From the NCBI GenBank assembly GCA_024400835.1, contig JAKSMC010000009.1, forward strand, positions 26,958 to 90,957: a stretch of 64,000 nucleotides of DNA, in the 5' to 3' direction. Below, one piece after another: positions 22,937-31,829 of the stretch (position 1 is its first letter; every line of letters starts with the position of its first letter). Position numbers and translations under genes: made by a program. Source of the DNA: Bacteroidales bacterium (GTDB taxonomy: Bacteria; Bacteroidota; Bacteroidia; Bacteroidales; WCHB1-69). The notes under the pieces are model-generated. The model saw nothing but the letters and a program-made list of their open reading frames with translations, made no database searches and was not told the origin of the DNA.

Positions 22937-24184
22937 CTAATTCTTTTTGTCTAAGAAAGAGAAAATAGATTTCTCGAAATGCTCGCGTGCATACTCCTCG
23001 GTAACCTCTATTTTCTTTTTGTTGAGGCTTGGGAAGTCATACATAGCATCTGTCATAATCTTTTCGATAATGGAGCGGAGGCCGCGCGCGCCCAGTTTCA
23101 GTTCCACAGCCTTGTTGACGATATAGTCCAATGCGCCTTCGGAGAAGGTGAGGTCTATTTTGTCCATTTTGAACAACTTTATATACTGTTTCACCAAAGC
23201 GTTCTTCGGCTTGGTGAGAATCTGTTTGAGGGCATCGGCATCCAAAGGATTGAGTGACGTGATTACAGGGAAACGTCCGCAGAGTTCCGGAATGAGGCCG
23301 AACTGCTTGACATCCTGGACAGAGACATATTGCAGCATATTGGATTTGTCTAACGAATGGTTCTTCTTGTTATAGCCGATAGCGTTAGTGTTCATACGCT
23401 CGCTGATGATTCTATCCAAGTTGTTGAAAGCGCCGCTGGCGATGAAGAGGATGTTCTGGGTGTTGACGTGGATGAATTCCTGTTCCGGATGCTTTCTGCC
23501 GCCTTGGGGGGGCACGTTCACGATGGAACCTTCCAACAATTTGAGGAGGGACTGCTGTACGCCTTCGCCGGAAACGTCGCGTGTGATGGACGGGTTGTCG
23601 GCGCCCTTGCGGGCAATCTTGTCGATTTCGTCGATGAAGACGATACCGCGCTCGGCCTTGGCCACGTCATAGTCGGCAGCCTGTAGCAGGCGTGTGAGAA
23701 TGCTTTCCACATCCTCGCCCACATAGCCTGCCTCGGTGAAGACCGTGGCGTCGGCGATGCAGAAGGGCACGTCCAACAGTTTGGCAATAGTGCGGGCGAT
23801 GAGCGTCTTGCCCGTACCCGTTTCGCCAATCATCAGGATGTTGGATTTCTCGATTTCCACCTCCTTGTCCTCCTCGGACGTGGCTTGCAGAACTCGTTTG
23901 TAATGATTGTAAACAGCGACGGAAATCACCTTCTTGGCCTCGTCCTGGCCGATGATGTACTCATCCAGGCGGGCCTTGATTTCGTGAGGTTTCAGCAGGT
24001 TGACCTTCAGCGAGGCAATGGCCTTCTTCTGGTTTTCAGCCTCCACATTCTGCATGATACCTTCGATAGCACGCACGCAATCACCACAAATTAAGCCGGA
24101 CAAGCCGGCTATAAGGAATTGATCTTCGGGAATCTGACGGCCACAGAAGCTGCAGATTCGATCACTGTTTTTAGATTTCGCCAT
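22937..24184 (-). CDS. clpX: ATP-dependent Clp protease unfoldase ClpX
   Basis: 415 residues. The N-terminal zinc-binding domain has two CxxC pairs (CSFCGRQ, CGDCV). The AAA+ module shows Walker [12 protein letters not shown], Walker [14 protein letters not shown], a sensor/arginine region and the C-terminal [12 protein letters not shown] motif. ClpX unfolds tagged proteins and feeds them to ClpP. The loop that docks into ClpP is usually IGF; here the corresponding segment reads NAIGYNKK. The start codon overlaps the clpP stop by one base, so the pair is translationally coupled. Confidence 0.97.
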   Translation of the reverse strand: MAKSKNSDRICSFCGRQIPEDQFLIAGLSGLICGDCVRAIEGIMQNVEAENQKKAIASLKVNLLKPHEIKARLDEYIIGQDEAKKVISVAVYNHYKRVLQATSEEDKEVEIEKSNILMIGETGTGKTLIARTIAKLLDVPFCIADATVFTEAGYVGEDVESILTRLLQAADYDVAKAERGIVFIDEIDKIARKGADNPSITRDVSGEGVQQSLLKLLEGSIVNVPPQGGRKHPEQEFIHVNTQNILFIASGAFNNLDRIISERMNTNAIGYNKKNHSLDKSNMLQYVSVQDVKQFGLIPELCGRFPVITSLNPLDADALKQILTKPKNALVKQYIKLFKMDKIDLTFSEGALDYIVNKAVELKLGARGLRSIIEKIMTDAMYDFPSLNKKKIEVTEEYAREHFEKSIFSFLDKKN

Positions 24185-24861
24185 TATTTGCGTTCTTTAG
24201 AGAGCACTTGGTCAATAAGACCGTATTCTTTTGCTTCAGCAGCAATCAACCAATGGTCGCGGTCGCAATCCTGCCAAACTTGGTCATACGGTTTGCCGGT
24301 ATGATAAGCGATGATTTCGTAGAGTTCCTTCTTGATTTTCTGAATTTCCTCTGCTTCAATCACGATATCGGAAGCCTGGCCTTGGGCGCCGCCCATCGGC
24401 TGGTGAATCATCACGCGGGAGTGTGGAAGGGCGAAGCGTTTGCCATTGGCACCGGCGCAGAGCAGTACGGCAGCCATAGAGGCAGCCATGCCTGTGCAGA
24501 TGGTGGAAACGTCCGGCTTGAGGTACTGCATGGTGTCGTAAATGCCAAGACCTGCATAAACCATACCGCCAGGGCTGTTCAGATAAATCTGGATGTCTCT
24601 ATCGGGATCCTGGGATTCCAAGAAGAGCAACTGGGCTTGGATGATATTGGCGACGTCATCGTCAATAGGCACGCCGAGGAAGATGATTCTGTCCTTCATC
24701 AAGCGGCTGAACACGTCGAGCTGCGTGATGTTCATCGGGCGTTCCTCGATGATGTACGGGGTGATGTAATTGCGGATCATGGACATATAACGGTCCATCT
24801 TCAAGCTGCTGATACCGTGTTGTTTCAGCGCATAATTTCTGAATTCATCGTTGATCATCAT
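24184..24861 (-). CDS. clpP: ATP-dependent Clp protease proteolytic subunit ClpP
   Basis: 225 residues, with an N-terminal extension of ~25 residues relative to the core. The catalytic triad is visible: Ser128 in [12 protein letters not shown], His153 in [11 protein letters not shown], and an Asp near 202 in [13 protein letters not shown]. It forms the tetradecameric protease chamber that ClpX or ClpA/C loads. It is followed directly by clpX and preceded by tig (21-base gap), the classic tig-clpP-clpX order. Confidence 0.97.
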   Translation of the reverse strand: MMINDEFRNYALKQHGISSLKMDRYMSMIRNYITPYIIEERPMNITQLDVFSRLMKDRIIFLGVPIDDDVANIIQAQLLFLESQDPDRDIQIYLNSPGGMVYAGLGIYDTMQYLKPDVSTICTGMAASMAAVLLCAGANGKRFALPHSRVMIHQPMGGAQGQASDIVIEAEEIQKIKKELYEIIAYHTGKPYDQVWQDCDRDHWLIAAEAKEYGLIDQVLSKERK

Positions 24862-24882
24862 AATCTTACTATTTAGGATTAC

Positions 24883-26352
24883 TTATTCTTTGGTTGTTGT
24901 TTTTTTGGTTCTTGTTTTTTTAGCTTTGGGAGCTTCTTCAGCGTTTTCAGCTGCAGCTTCGGGTTCAGCTTCCTTCTTAGCAGCGGTTTTGCGCTTTGTG
25001 GTTTTCTTCGGAGCAGCTTCCTTAGCTTCGCCACCATTCTGACGTGCCGTCAGCATATCGATGAAAGCTTTCAAATCGCCTTCTTTGTGGTCGATATTGA
25101 GTTTGGAACGAAGGAGTGCGGTGAGTTTGCCGTCATACAGCAAATCGTAAACGCTCTTCACGTTCTCCTTGTTGGTCATAGCTTGGTTGACAAGTTCTTC
25201 AACGCGTTCTTTGACATCGTCAAAGTTGAAGTTTCCGAAATAGTTCTTGATGAAGAACTGACGGAAGTAATCCTTCACATCGTCAGCGCTGACTTGAACG
25301 TTTTCGCCTTCTACGATGGCGTTTTCAAGAATCTGCCATTGGAAGGAACGTTTGTAGTCATTGAATTTCTCATTCAGAGCCTCTTCTGTCATATCTTTCT
25401 GGACAGCGAGGATATAACGTTTGATGAAGTCGTCAGGGAGTTCGACATTGACGTTGTCGAGAAGCATTTCGACAGCGTCGTTCATGAATTGGCGGTCGAG
25501 TTCCTGTTGATATTGTTCGATGACGACCTTGTCAGCTTCAGCGTTGAGTTGTTCCTCGTTGGTGACAGAGCCATCAGGATAAGCCTTCTTGAAGAAATCC
25601 TCGTTGAGTTCGGCGGGTTCGATGCGGCCGATGTGTTTGACCGTGAGAGTGTAGTTGTAATCGTTACCTTCTTCGAGGTCTTTTTCTTCAACTTTGAGGA
25701 AGCGAGCCATGGTGATCGTGGAGATGAAAGCATTTCTGAGGGCGAGTTCGAAGGATTCGCCGGCTTTCTTACCGAGAACGGCTTTCTGAGCGTCTTCGGT
25801 CAAATCGCGGACAAAGAAGAAACCGTCTTTGTCATCACCGTATTTGACGGAGAGGCTGTCATTGCCTTCCACAGATTCCGGAGTGATGTAGTTGCCGTGG
25901 CGTTCGCGGAGTTGTTTGATGAAGTTGGTGCGGTCTTCGTCATTGGGCACCATCTTGAAGTCGACGACAGCGGGAAGTTTTGCATAGTCAACCTTCACAT
26001 CGGGAGCGAGGGCGTATTCGTAAGCGAAAACGAAGTCTTCAGCATTTTCAAAATCGATTTTGGATTTTTCCTCAACTGGAAGTGGTTCGAAGATAACTTT
26101 GATTTCGTTATCTTTGAAGAACTTGTCCATATTTTCGTTGACAAGTCTGTCAATTTCATTGACCATGAGGGTCTTTTCGTACATCTTCTTAATCATGCCC
26201 ATCGGAGCATTGCCCGGACGGAAGCCGGGGACTTGAGCGGTACGTCTTTGTTTTTTCAAAGCAGCTTCCAAGTTTGCTGCGTAATCTTCCTTGTTGATTT
26301 CAAATACTACTTCCTGGATCTGGCCGGGAACGTTTTCGTGCTTAATATTCAT
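24883..26352 (-). CDS. tig: Trigger factor with basic C-terminal tail
   Basis: 489 residues. The ribosome-binding N-terminal domain is clear (VPGFRPGNAPMGMIKKMY, equivalent to the GFRxGxxP signature). A divergent FKBP-like middle and helical C-terminal arms follow. Trigger factor is the ribosome-bound chaperone for nascent chains. The last ~50 residues are unusual: a Lys/Ala/Glu/Thr-rich, low-complexity tail with repeated TKRKTAAKK and KTRTKKTTTK blocks, beyond the normal end of the family. Codons are of the highly expressed type. Confidence 0.95.
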   Translation of the reverse strand: MNIKHENVPGQIQEVVFEINKEDYAANLEAALKKQRRTAQVPGFRPGNAPMGMIKKMYEKTLMVNEIDRLVNENMDKFFKDNEIKVIFEPLPVEEKSKIDFENAEDFVFAYEYALAPDVKVDYAKLPAVVDFKMVPNDEDRTNFIKQLRERHGNYITPESVEGNDSLSVKYGDDKDGFFFVRDLTEDAQKAVLGKKAGESFELALRNAFISTITMARFLKVEEKDLEEGNDYNYTLTVKHIGRIEPAELNEDFFKKAYPDGSVTNEEQLNAEADKVVIEQYQQELDRQFMNDAVEMLLDNVNVELPDDFIKRYILAVQKDMTEEALNEKFNDYKRSFQWQILENAIVEGENVQVSADDVKDYFRQFFIKNYFGNFNFDDVKERVEELVNQAMTNKENVKSVYDLLYDGKLTALLRSKLNIDHKEGDLKAFIDMLTARQNGGEAKEAAPKKTTKRKTAAKKEAEPEAAAENAEEAPKAKKTRTKKTTTKE

Positions 26353-26439
26353 ATTTTTTTACTATAATTTATATCATACCAAAAGACATACAACGCCAAA
26401 TGGTATTGCATGTCTATTAATCTACTGGAACGGGAAATA

Positions 26440-26736
26440 TTATTCCTGAGCTTCAGAATCTGTATTTTGTGTTTGTTCAGTTTGAACTTGGTTGCCACGA
26501 AGAGAATTGACTTCGCTCTTGGACATGAATGCGCAGACGAAGCAGAGCACCATGATGAAAGCGGCAATACCCCAAGTAGCTTTTTCAAGGACGTCAGTGG
26601 TTTTACGAACGCCCATGATTTGGTTGGAGGATGCGAAATTGGAAGCAAGACCACCACCCTTTGAGTTCTGAATCAATACGACAAACGCTAATACGATACA
26701 AGCTAAAATGATTAATACGACGCAAAGTGTGAACAT
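26440..26736 (-). CDS. secG: Preprotein translocase subunit SecG
   Basis: 98 residues with two transmembrane helices. The SecG motif VVLIQNSKGGGLAS follows the first helix, then a loop with TTDVLEKATWG leads into the second. SecG assists SecYEG in export. The C-terminus extends by ~25 polar residues. It sits at the end of a cluster common in Bacteroidota (sigma-54 activator, LptE, TPR-like protein, SecG). Confidence 0.93.
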   Translation of the reverse strand: MFTLCVVLIILACIVLAFVVLIQNSKGGGLASNFASSNQIMGVRKTTDVLEKATWGIAAFIMVLCFVCAFMSKSEVNSLRGNQVQTEQTQNTDSEAQE

Positions 26737-26772
26737 CTGTTTCTGTTTTTTAATTTATTGTTTAATACTATG

Positions 26773-27399
26773 TTAATTATCTTTCTGAATTGATTCTTTT
26801 TTCAGTTTTTCAATTTGGGCTGCAAAGTAACAACTTTTTTCTGGAAAATGCAACCGTAAAATTTCGAACATTTGGATAGCTTTGCCATAGCAGCCTTGCT
26901 GCGCGTAAATGTTTGCTAATGTTTCACTTACAATATTCGGATCCTCCTCTAAGCTCTCCTCTCCGTAATTGGCTTCGGCATCATGCATTTCGGGAGAATA
27001 GATGATTTTGGGCGCATCCTTAGAGAATTTTTCAATCAACTGGTTGATAAGTTCCTTCTTATCCTCATGGTTTGCCGCATGGTCTTTGACAAACACCGGC
27101 TGCAGTCCGTCATCGACGACAGTCTTGGGGGCTTCAACGAGCGGACGGCGTTCCACGTCGTGTTTGACCTCGACCACGGGCATCAGCTCGATGGGCAGTT
27201 GGTTGAAGAGGCGTCGGTCGAGCAGTGTGAGCAGCAGTTTCGAGCGGTTGCGCGACTGCACGCGAGAAGGCTGGAGTTTAAGGTAGAACGCGTTTACCAG
27301 CGGCGAAGCCGGATAGCGTTTCTGCAGATCAGCCAACACTTTCAGGGCATCATCATGACTGCCGAGTTTCACAAAATTGTTGAAGTATAGTTTTTCCAT
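26773..27399 (-). CDS. TPR-like protein of the LptE-SecG cluster
   Basis: 208 residues, no signal peptide. Short helical-repeat sequence appears at both ends: [22 protein letters not shown] near the start and [22 protein letters not shown] near the end, the latter with a tetratricopeptide pattern (A-x-x-Y-x-x-Q-G-x-Y-x-K-A). The middle is charged and probably disordered. A protein of this type is commonly found between lptE and secG in Bacteroidota; its role is not known to me. It is probably cytoplasmic and part of the cluster's transcript. Confidence 0.8.
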   Translation of the reverse strand: MEKLYFNNFVKLGSHDDALKVLADLQKRYPASPLVNAFYLKLQPSRVQSRNRSKLLLTLLDRRLFNQLPIELMPVVEVKHDVERRPLVEAPKTVVDDGLQPVFVKDHAANHEDKKELINQLIEKFSKDAPKIIYSPEMHDAEANYGEESLEEDPNIVSETLANIYAQQGCYGKAIQMFEILRLHFPEKSCYFAAQIEKLKKESIQKDN

Positions 27400-27440
27400 T
27401 GATTATGGGGCTATAAGATATCAGATATTAATAACATACA

Positions 27441-27953
27441 TCACCAGTTGACAAAGGCTTTGTTGAAGATGTCGTCGGTAAGGGCGTCGCTGATTTCGGA
27501 AACGAGCGTCGCCTCCACCGTGGAAAGGTTCTGCGTACTGGAGTAGTCGGCATACCGCGAGAATGACTGTTCGAAGTTCTGTTCTTCGTCAAAGCTGTTG
27601 GTGAAGCGCACGTTCACAGTGATTGTCAGCCGGTTCATAGCGGCCGTTTCGTTGCCCTGGATAGCCACGGGCGAGATGGTATAGGCGACGATTTCGCCTT
27701 CCAGTTCGTAGTCGCCGTTGTTGCTGACGATTGTCAGCGGGGTCTGTCCCTGGATTTTGTCTTTCAGCGCCGTGGTGAAGCTCTGGCTCAGCGTGGGGTT
27801 CACCAGGGAGGCGTTGTTCGGGAAAGTCGTGATGGCCACTGTCTTGGCGCGTGGGTCAACCGTGCCGCCCGTCAGGGAGACGGACAGTCTGCAGCCCGTG
27901 AGCGTCAGGCAGAGCACGAGAACCAGCAGGGGCAGTCGCGCTATCTTCTTCAT
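27441..27953 (-). CDS. lptE: LPS assembly lipoprotein LptE-like
   Basis: About 170 residues from the ATG at 27953; three in-frame codons further upstream could also start it, but this start gives a clean lipoprotein signal (MKKIARLPLLVLVL, then LTLTGC with the lipidated cysteine at 21). The mature part has VAITTFPNNASLVNPTLSQSF and an alpha/beta pattern as in the Bacteroidota LptE family, which plugs the LptD barrel and helps deliver lipopolysaccharide to the outer leaflet. It follows the sigma-54 activator gene by about 50 bases. Confidence 0.85.
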   Translation of the reverse strand: MKKIARLPLLVLVLCLTLTGCRLSVSLTGGTVDPRAKTVAITTFPNNASLVNPTLSQSFTTALKDKIQGQTPLTIVSNNGDYELEGEIVAYTISPVAIQGNETAAMNRLTITVNVRFTNSFDEEQNFEQSFSRYADYSSTQNLSTVEATLVSEISDALTDDIFNKAFVNW

Positions 27954-28004
27954 TGCAGCAGTCATCATTTGAAGGTTCATATAAAGGTATTTTCGCGGGA
28001 ACGG

Positions 28005-29219
28005 CTACAAGCCGTATTCCTTGATTTTACGGTACAATGTTCTTTCAGAGATTTTCAAGTCGGCAGCCGCCAGCTTGCGATTGTTCTTATGCCTGTCCAA
28101 AGCGGCCTTGATGGCGTTTTTCTCAGCGTTTTCCACAGAGAGGTCGCCGTCTTCGAACTCCACGGCATCGCCGTAGTCGGGTTCCTCACTCCGGACCTTG
28201 GGATTCTCTGCGGGAAGGATCTCGTAGTCCAAGTCGTTATTGGGGAGGGAAAACTCTTCGATGGATTCGGCATTGGCGGTGGGCATTTTGCCTTTGAGGA
28301 GACTGTTGACGGTATTCTGGAGCTCGCCGATTTTCTTCTGCTGCTCGGTAATGAGCTGGAACATGAAGTCCACTTTGAGTTTGAGGTCAGCGTCCTTCTC
28401 ATTGCGTACGAGGGCGGGCAGGTTGGAGCCTTGCGGTGCGGTCAGGTAGTGAGCCAGGCGCGCGGCAGTGATGTTGCGGTCTTTTTCCAGCAAAGAAATC
28501 TGCTCGGTAACGTGTTTGAGCTGCCGCACGTTGCCGGGCCAGGAATAGTTGGCCAGATGTGCGCGAGCATCTTCGTCCAGACTAATCGGCGGGAAATGGT
28601 ATTTCACAGAGAAGTCAGTGGCGAACTTCATAAACAAGGGGAAGATGTCGTCCTTGCGTTCGCGCAGTGCAGGCACGTGGATGGGCACGGAGTTAAGACG
28701 GTAGAACAAGTCCTCGCGGAATTTGCCTTTGGCGATGCGGTCGGCGATGTCGACGTTGGTAGCGGCGACCACGCGTACGGAGGTCCTCATCGGTTTGGAG
28801 GCGCCCACGCGGATAAACTCGCCGTTTTCGAGCACGCGCAGGAGCCGTACCTGCGTGGAGAGCGGCAGGTCGGCGACTTCGTCCAAGAAAATCGTACCTC
28901 CGTCGGCCACCTCGAAGTAGCCTTTCCGGGCTTCAACGGCACCGGTAAAGGCGCCCTTTTCGTGTCCGAAGAGTTCCGAGTCGATGGTGCCTTCGGGAAT
29001 AGCGCCGCAGTTCACGGCGATGTAGGCGCCGTTTTTCCTGGCACTGTAGTCGTGAATGATGCGAGGGAAGTTCTCCTTGCCCACCCCGCTTTCGCCCGTG
29101 ATCAGGACGGAAAGATCGGTCTTGGCCACCTGTTCGGCCACCTCTATGGCCCTATCCAAAGCCGGATCAAATCCGATAATGCCGTAGCGTTGCTTTATCG
29201 TTCGTAAGTCTGTTGTCAT
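28005..29219 (-). CDS. Sigma-54-dependent transcriptional activator without receiver domain
   Basis: 404 residues. The AAA+ domain begins almost at the N-terminus: Walker A GESGVGKE (42-49), the sigma-54 contact loop GAFTGA (89-94), Walker B TIFLDEVADLP, and the sensor region WPGNVRQLKH. A linker follows, then a Fis-type HTH (AALDRHKNNRKLAAADLKISERTLYRKIKEYGL split over ~35 residues). It has no receiver, GAF or PAS domain, so activity must be set by expression or a partner. A promoter lies at 29239-29246, back to back with the promoter of the next gene. Confidence 0.93.
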   Translation of the reverse strand: MTTDLRTIKQRYGIIGFDPALDRAIEVAEQVAKTDLSVLITGESGVGKENFPRIIHDYSARKNGAYIAVNCGAIPEGTIDSELFGHEKGAFTGAVEARKGYFEVADGGTIFLDEVADLPLSTQVRLLRVLENGEFIRVGASKPMRTSVRVVAATNVDIADRIAKGKFREDLFYRLNSVPIHVPALRERKDDIFPLFMKFATDFSVKYHFPPISLDEDARAHLANYSWPGNVRQLKHVTEQISLLEKDRNITAARLAHYLTAPQGSNLPALVRNEKDADLKLKVDFMFQLITEQQKKIGELQNTVNSLLKGKMPTANAESIEEFSLPNNDLDYEILPAENPKVRSEEPDYGDAVEFEDGDLSVENAEKNAIKAALDRHKNNRKLAAADLKISERTLYRKIKEYGL

Positions 29220-29238
29220 TCCTATTTTTTAAGGCGCG

Positions 29239-29246
29239 CAAAAATA
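29239..29246 (-). promoter_or_regulatory. -7 element TATTTTTG for the sigma-54 activator
   Basis: Matches TAnnTTTG, 19 bases upstream of the ATG at 29219. It lies only 13 bases from the opposing promoter at 29260-29267. Confidence 0.8.
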
Positions 29247-29259
29247 GCAAAAGTTTTCG

Positions 29260-29267
29260 TATTTTTG
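29260..29267 (+). promoter_or_regulatory. -7 element TATTTTTG for the zinc peptidase
   Basis: Matches TAnnTTTG, 29 bases upstream of the ATG at 29297. It decides the start against an in-frame ATG at 29213, which lies upstream of the promoter. Confidence 0.8.
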
Positions 29268-29296
29268 CCGCTCTTTACAAACCAACTTATAACACT

Positions 29297-29983
29297 ATGT
29301 ATTGGATAATATTCATTGTCTTTATGGTGCTGAGCGCCATCGTCAGCAAAGTACTGAATTCCCGAATCGAGAAATACTCCAGACTGCCGTTAAGCAGCGG
29401 TATGACCGGCCGCGAGGTGGCCGAGAAGATGCTGCGTGACAACGGCATCTACGACGTGAAGGTGACATCCGTGGCCGGCACTCTCACCGACCACTACAAT
29501 CCGGCGAACAAGACCGTAAACCTCAGTTCCGGCGTCTATGGCAGCAACAGCATCGCGGCTGCGGCCGTCGCCGCCCACGAATGCGGCCACGCCGTGCAGC
29601 ACGCCACCGCCTACCGATGGCTCAACATGCGCTCCAAAATGGTACCCATGGTGCAATTCGGCTCCAAATGGTCCACTTGGATACTGCTGGCCGGCATGGT
29701 CCTTCTGGGATTTGCCAAAGTCCTTGGCGAATGGTTACTGCTCGTCGGAATCGTCCTGTTCGCCTTCTCAACCTTGTTCTCCTTGATCACACTGCCCGTC
29801 GAGTACAACGCTTCCGAACGCGCTGTCGCTTGGCTCGATGAGACCGGCATCACCTCCGGACAGGAGACCGTGAAGGCCAAAGACGCCCTCAAATGGGCTG
29901 CCCGCACCTACCTCATCGCCGCCCTCTCCTCCTTAGCAACCCTGCTTTACTACATCATGATATATTTGGGTAGAAGAGATTAG
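29297..29983 (+). CDS. Membrane zinc metallopeptidase (YugP-like)
   Basis: 228 residues. An N-terminal transmembrane helix is followed by a zinc-peptidase core with the HExxH motif AAHECGHAVQHA, and by hydrophobic helices near residues 125-165 and at the C-terminus. The segment NPANKTVNLSSGVYGSNS before HECGH is typical of the family (PF04298). The LPVEYNASERAVAWL segment supplies the third zinc ligand region. The family is widespread; substrates are not established. The downstream end runs directly into a period-7 tract. Confidence 0.92.
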   Translation: MYWIIFIVFMVLSAIVSKVLNSRIEKYSRLPLSSGMTGREVAEKMLRDNGIYDVKVTSVAGTLTDHYNPANKTVNLSSGVYGSNSIAAAAVAAHECGHAVQHATAYRWLNMRSKMVPMVQFGSKWSTWILLAGMVLLGFAKVLGEWLLLVGIVLFAFSTLFSLITLPVEYNASERAVAWLDETGITSGQETVKAKDALKWAARTYLIAALSSLATLLYYIMIYLGRRD

Positions 29984-30012
29984 GGTTTAGGGATTAGGTT
30001 TTAGGACTCAGG
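29979..30012. repeat. Period-7 tract (TTAGGGA/TTAGGTT)
   Basis: Begins at the stop codon of the zinc peptidase gene; four or five 7-base units, degenerate in the last two positions. Confidence 0.75.
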
Positions 30013-30015
30013 AAT

Positions 30016-30040
30016 GTAGGGACGCAATTCATTGCGTCCG
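30016..30040. repeat. Palindromic dispersed repeat, copy 1
   Basis: A 25-bp near-palindrome with arms GGACGCAAT and ATTGCGTCC. An exact copy, inverted, is at 34825-34849. Both lie inside period-7 intergenic tracts. Confidence 0.85.
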
Positions 30041-30051
30041 ACAACCAGCCA

Positions 30052-30080
30052 GGTTTCAAGTTTCAGGTTTCAAGTTTCAA
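30052..30080. repeat. Period-7 tract (GTTTCAA/GTTTCAG)
   Basis: Four 7-base units. The same unit recurs at 38976-38998. Confidence 0.8.
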
Positions 30081-30157
30081 TTGCTAACGGCCAAAAGCCA
30101 AATTCTTTCAGTCTATTCATCATCTCATCATTTAATGTTCATTATTAATTATTCACT

Positions 30158-31288
30158 ATGAAAAAACTCCTCACCTCTATAATGTTCGTCTGCGCCGGCC
30201 TGCTGGGCTTCGCACAGACCAATGTGCACAAACTGCCGTTGGACAGCGGCAAGACCGTCAAAGGCAGCACTTTCTGCTATATGCTGCCTACAACCACGCT
30301 CAAGGTCACCGTCAATGTGACCAAGGTGCGCGAGATCAAAGGCTACTACGCCGACTACGCCGAGAACCTGCTCGGATTGAAGAACGTCATCTCCGAGAAC
30401 CGCACATTCTACAAAATCAAAGACATCAACATCGAGCCTGTCGTGACGCCCGATGCCACGGAAAGCTACTTGGTGCAACTTTCCAGCAAGCAGGTGAAGG
30501 ACAACTACCTGACCAAATTGTCGGCCAAGCCGTTCGACCCTAATTTCAAAAACGAGGCTCATAGCTACACCACCTACACCTCCCCTATTCCCAGTTTCTT
30601 CAAGAACTATTCCGATCCTACATACACGGAGATGGAAGATGCTTTTGTTGAGACAAAAATCATCGACGGTGTAGTCACGCAGGTGCCATCCAACCGCACG
30701 AAGTTGGTTTCCAAATCCAACACTCAGAAGGCACAGGAGGCTGCTGACGCTATTGGCAAGAGCCGCAAAGACCAGTACAACCTGGTGGCCGGCGAACAGG
30801 AAACCGCCTATTCCGCAGAAGCTTTGGACAAGATGCTGGCCGAGCTCAAACAATGGGAGGAAAATTACCTCAACCTCTTCACAGGACTGATTCTGGAAGA
30901 TGAGATTTCCTACGTCTTATACGTTGACCAAATTGATCCTTTTGACAACCTCCCCATCTTCTCTTTTGACCAAGACAAAGGATTAGACATCAACGAGGAC
31001 TACAGCTTCAGCGAAAAAACCAGCAATTCCTACACGCTCTGCTTCGACCCCGTTTACAAGACCAACGACGTAGATACAGCCATTTCGAATGCCACTATGG
31101 GCAATAAGAACGCCAAACACAACGGCTATTTCTATCGCAAGCCCATGCCGGTGAAAATCACCATGCGGCACAATAACAATGACGTTTACAACTTCGGCAT
31201 TTTCAACATGTATCAATACGGCCGAATCCAATCCCTCGCTCCGAACCAAGACAACCTCAACGTCACCGACTTCGGATTTGTCTACTAA
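30158..31288 (+). CDS. DUF4831 family secreted protein
   Basis: 376 residues with a signal peptide (MKKLLTSIMFVCAGLLGFAQ). The layout fits the Bacteroidales DUF4831 family: a beta-rich N-terminal part (YMLPTTTLKVTVNVTKV), GYYADYAENLLGLKNVISEN, and a longer part ending in KNAKHNGYFYRKPMPVKI. The function is unknown. The next two genes follow at 11- and 8-base gaps, so the three are probably one transcript. The upstream gap contains heptamer tracts but no TAnnTTTG element I could find. Confidence 0.85.
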   Translation: MKKLLTSIMFVCAGLLGFAQTNVHKLPLDSGKTVKGSTFCYMLPTTTLKVTVNVTKVREIKGYYADYAENLLGLKNVISENRTFYKIKDINIEPVVTPDATESYLVQLSSKQVKDNYLTKLSAKPFDPNFKNEAHSYTTYTSPIPSFFKNYSDPTYTEMEDAFVETKIIDGVVTQVPSNRTKLVSKSNTQKAQEAADAIGKSRKDQYNLVAGEQETAYSAEALDKMLAELKQWEENYLNLFTGLILEDEISYVLYVDQIDPFDNLPIFSFDQDKGLDINEDYSFSEKTSNSYTLCFDPVYKTNDVDTAISNATMGNKNAKHNGYFYRKPMPVKITMRHNNNDVYNFGIFNMYQYGRIQSLAPNQDNLNVTDFGFVY

Positions 31289-31299
31289 AATCTGGAAAC

Positions 31300-31821
31300 A
31301 TGAAAAGATATTTCATCCTCACGATATGCATTGCCGGCATGATGCTTTTTTCAGGCTGTAAAAATCACGGAATCAATAAATTCAAACGTCAGATGAAGCC
31401 GTTGGCCGAAGAATATCTTGCCAATGACAAAATCACGGACTACGACTCCCTGCAGATCGAATGCATTGACACGCTCTCCGAGCTGAGTTATGCCAAACTA
31501 TGTTCCGAGCTCTTGGGCAATATGGAAAACGCATACGAAATGCAACTGCAACAGGCCTACCAGACCAATGACGAGCGGGCCGAATATTTGGAGATGTACG
31601 TTGGAGAAGTCACCCGGACGTTGGAAGATTTCGAAGACCTTATGAACAGCGGAGACCTCAAGAAAGACGGAGTGCTGCTTTATATGGTGACCGGTTCGTA
31701 CGTCAATGCAAAAAAGCAGAAAGAGGATTTCATGTTCCTGGTTAATCCGGACAAGAAGACCCTGCACATGCTGGATCCGTTTGGCGATAACCTGCTGTAC
31801 AAGGACGAAGCAGAAGAATAG
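31300..31821 (+). CDS. Unknown lipoprotein, 173 residues
   Basis: Not recognised. The N-terminus is a lipoprotein signal (YFILTICIAGMMLFSGC, Cys at ~21). The rest is helical and acidic. It ends in a beta-like segment KQKEDFMFLVNPDKKTLHML with DPFGDNLL. Helical, charged lipoproteins of this size often sit on the periplasmic side of the outer membrane. It is sandwiched between the DUF4831 gene and a radical SAM gene on the same strand with very short gaps. Confidence 0.75.
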   Translation: MKRYFILTICIAGMMLFSGCKNHGINKFKRQMKPLAEEYLANDKITDYDSLQIECIDTLSELSYAKLCSELLGNMENAYEMQLQQAYQTNDERAEYLEMYVGEVTRTLEDFEDLMNSGDLKKDGVLLYMVTGSYVNAKKQKEDFMFLVNPDKKTLHMLDPFGDNLLYKDEAEE

Positions 31822-31829
31822 TCCCATTT

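Noticed and set aside
25087..26367. A 426-codon open frame opposite tig
   Set aside because: An antisense effect of codon bias, with no promoter and no domain; tig is certain.
27969..29207. A 412-codon open frame opposite the sigma-54 activator
   Set aside because: The activator's motifs (GESGVGKE, GAFTGA) fix the coding strand; the opposite frame has no family pattern.
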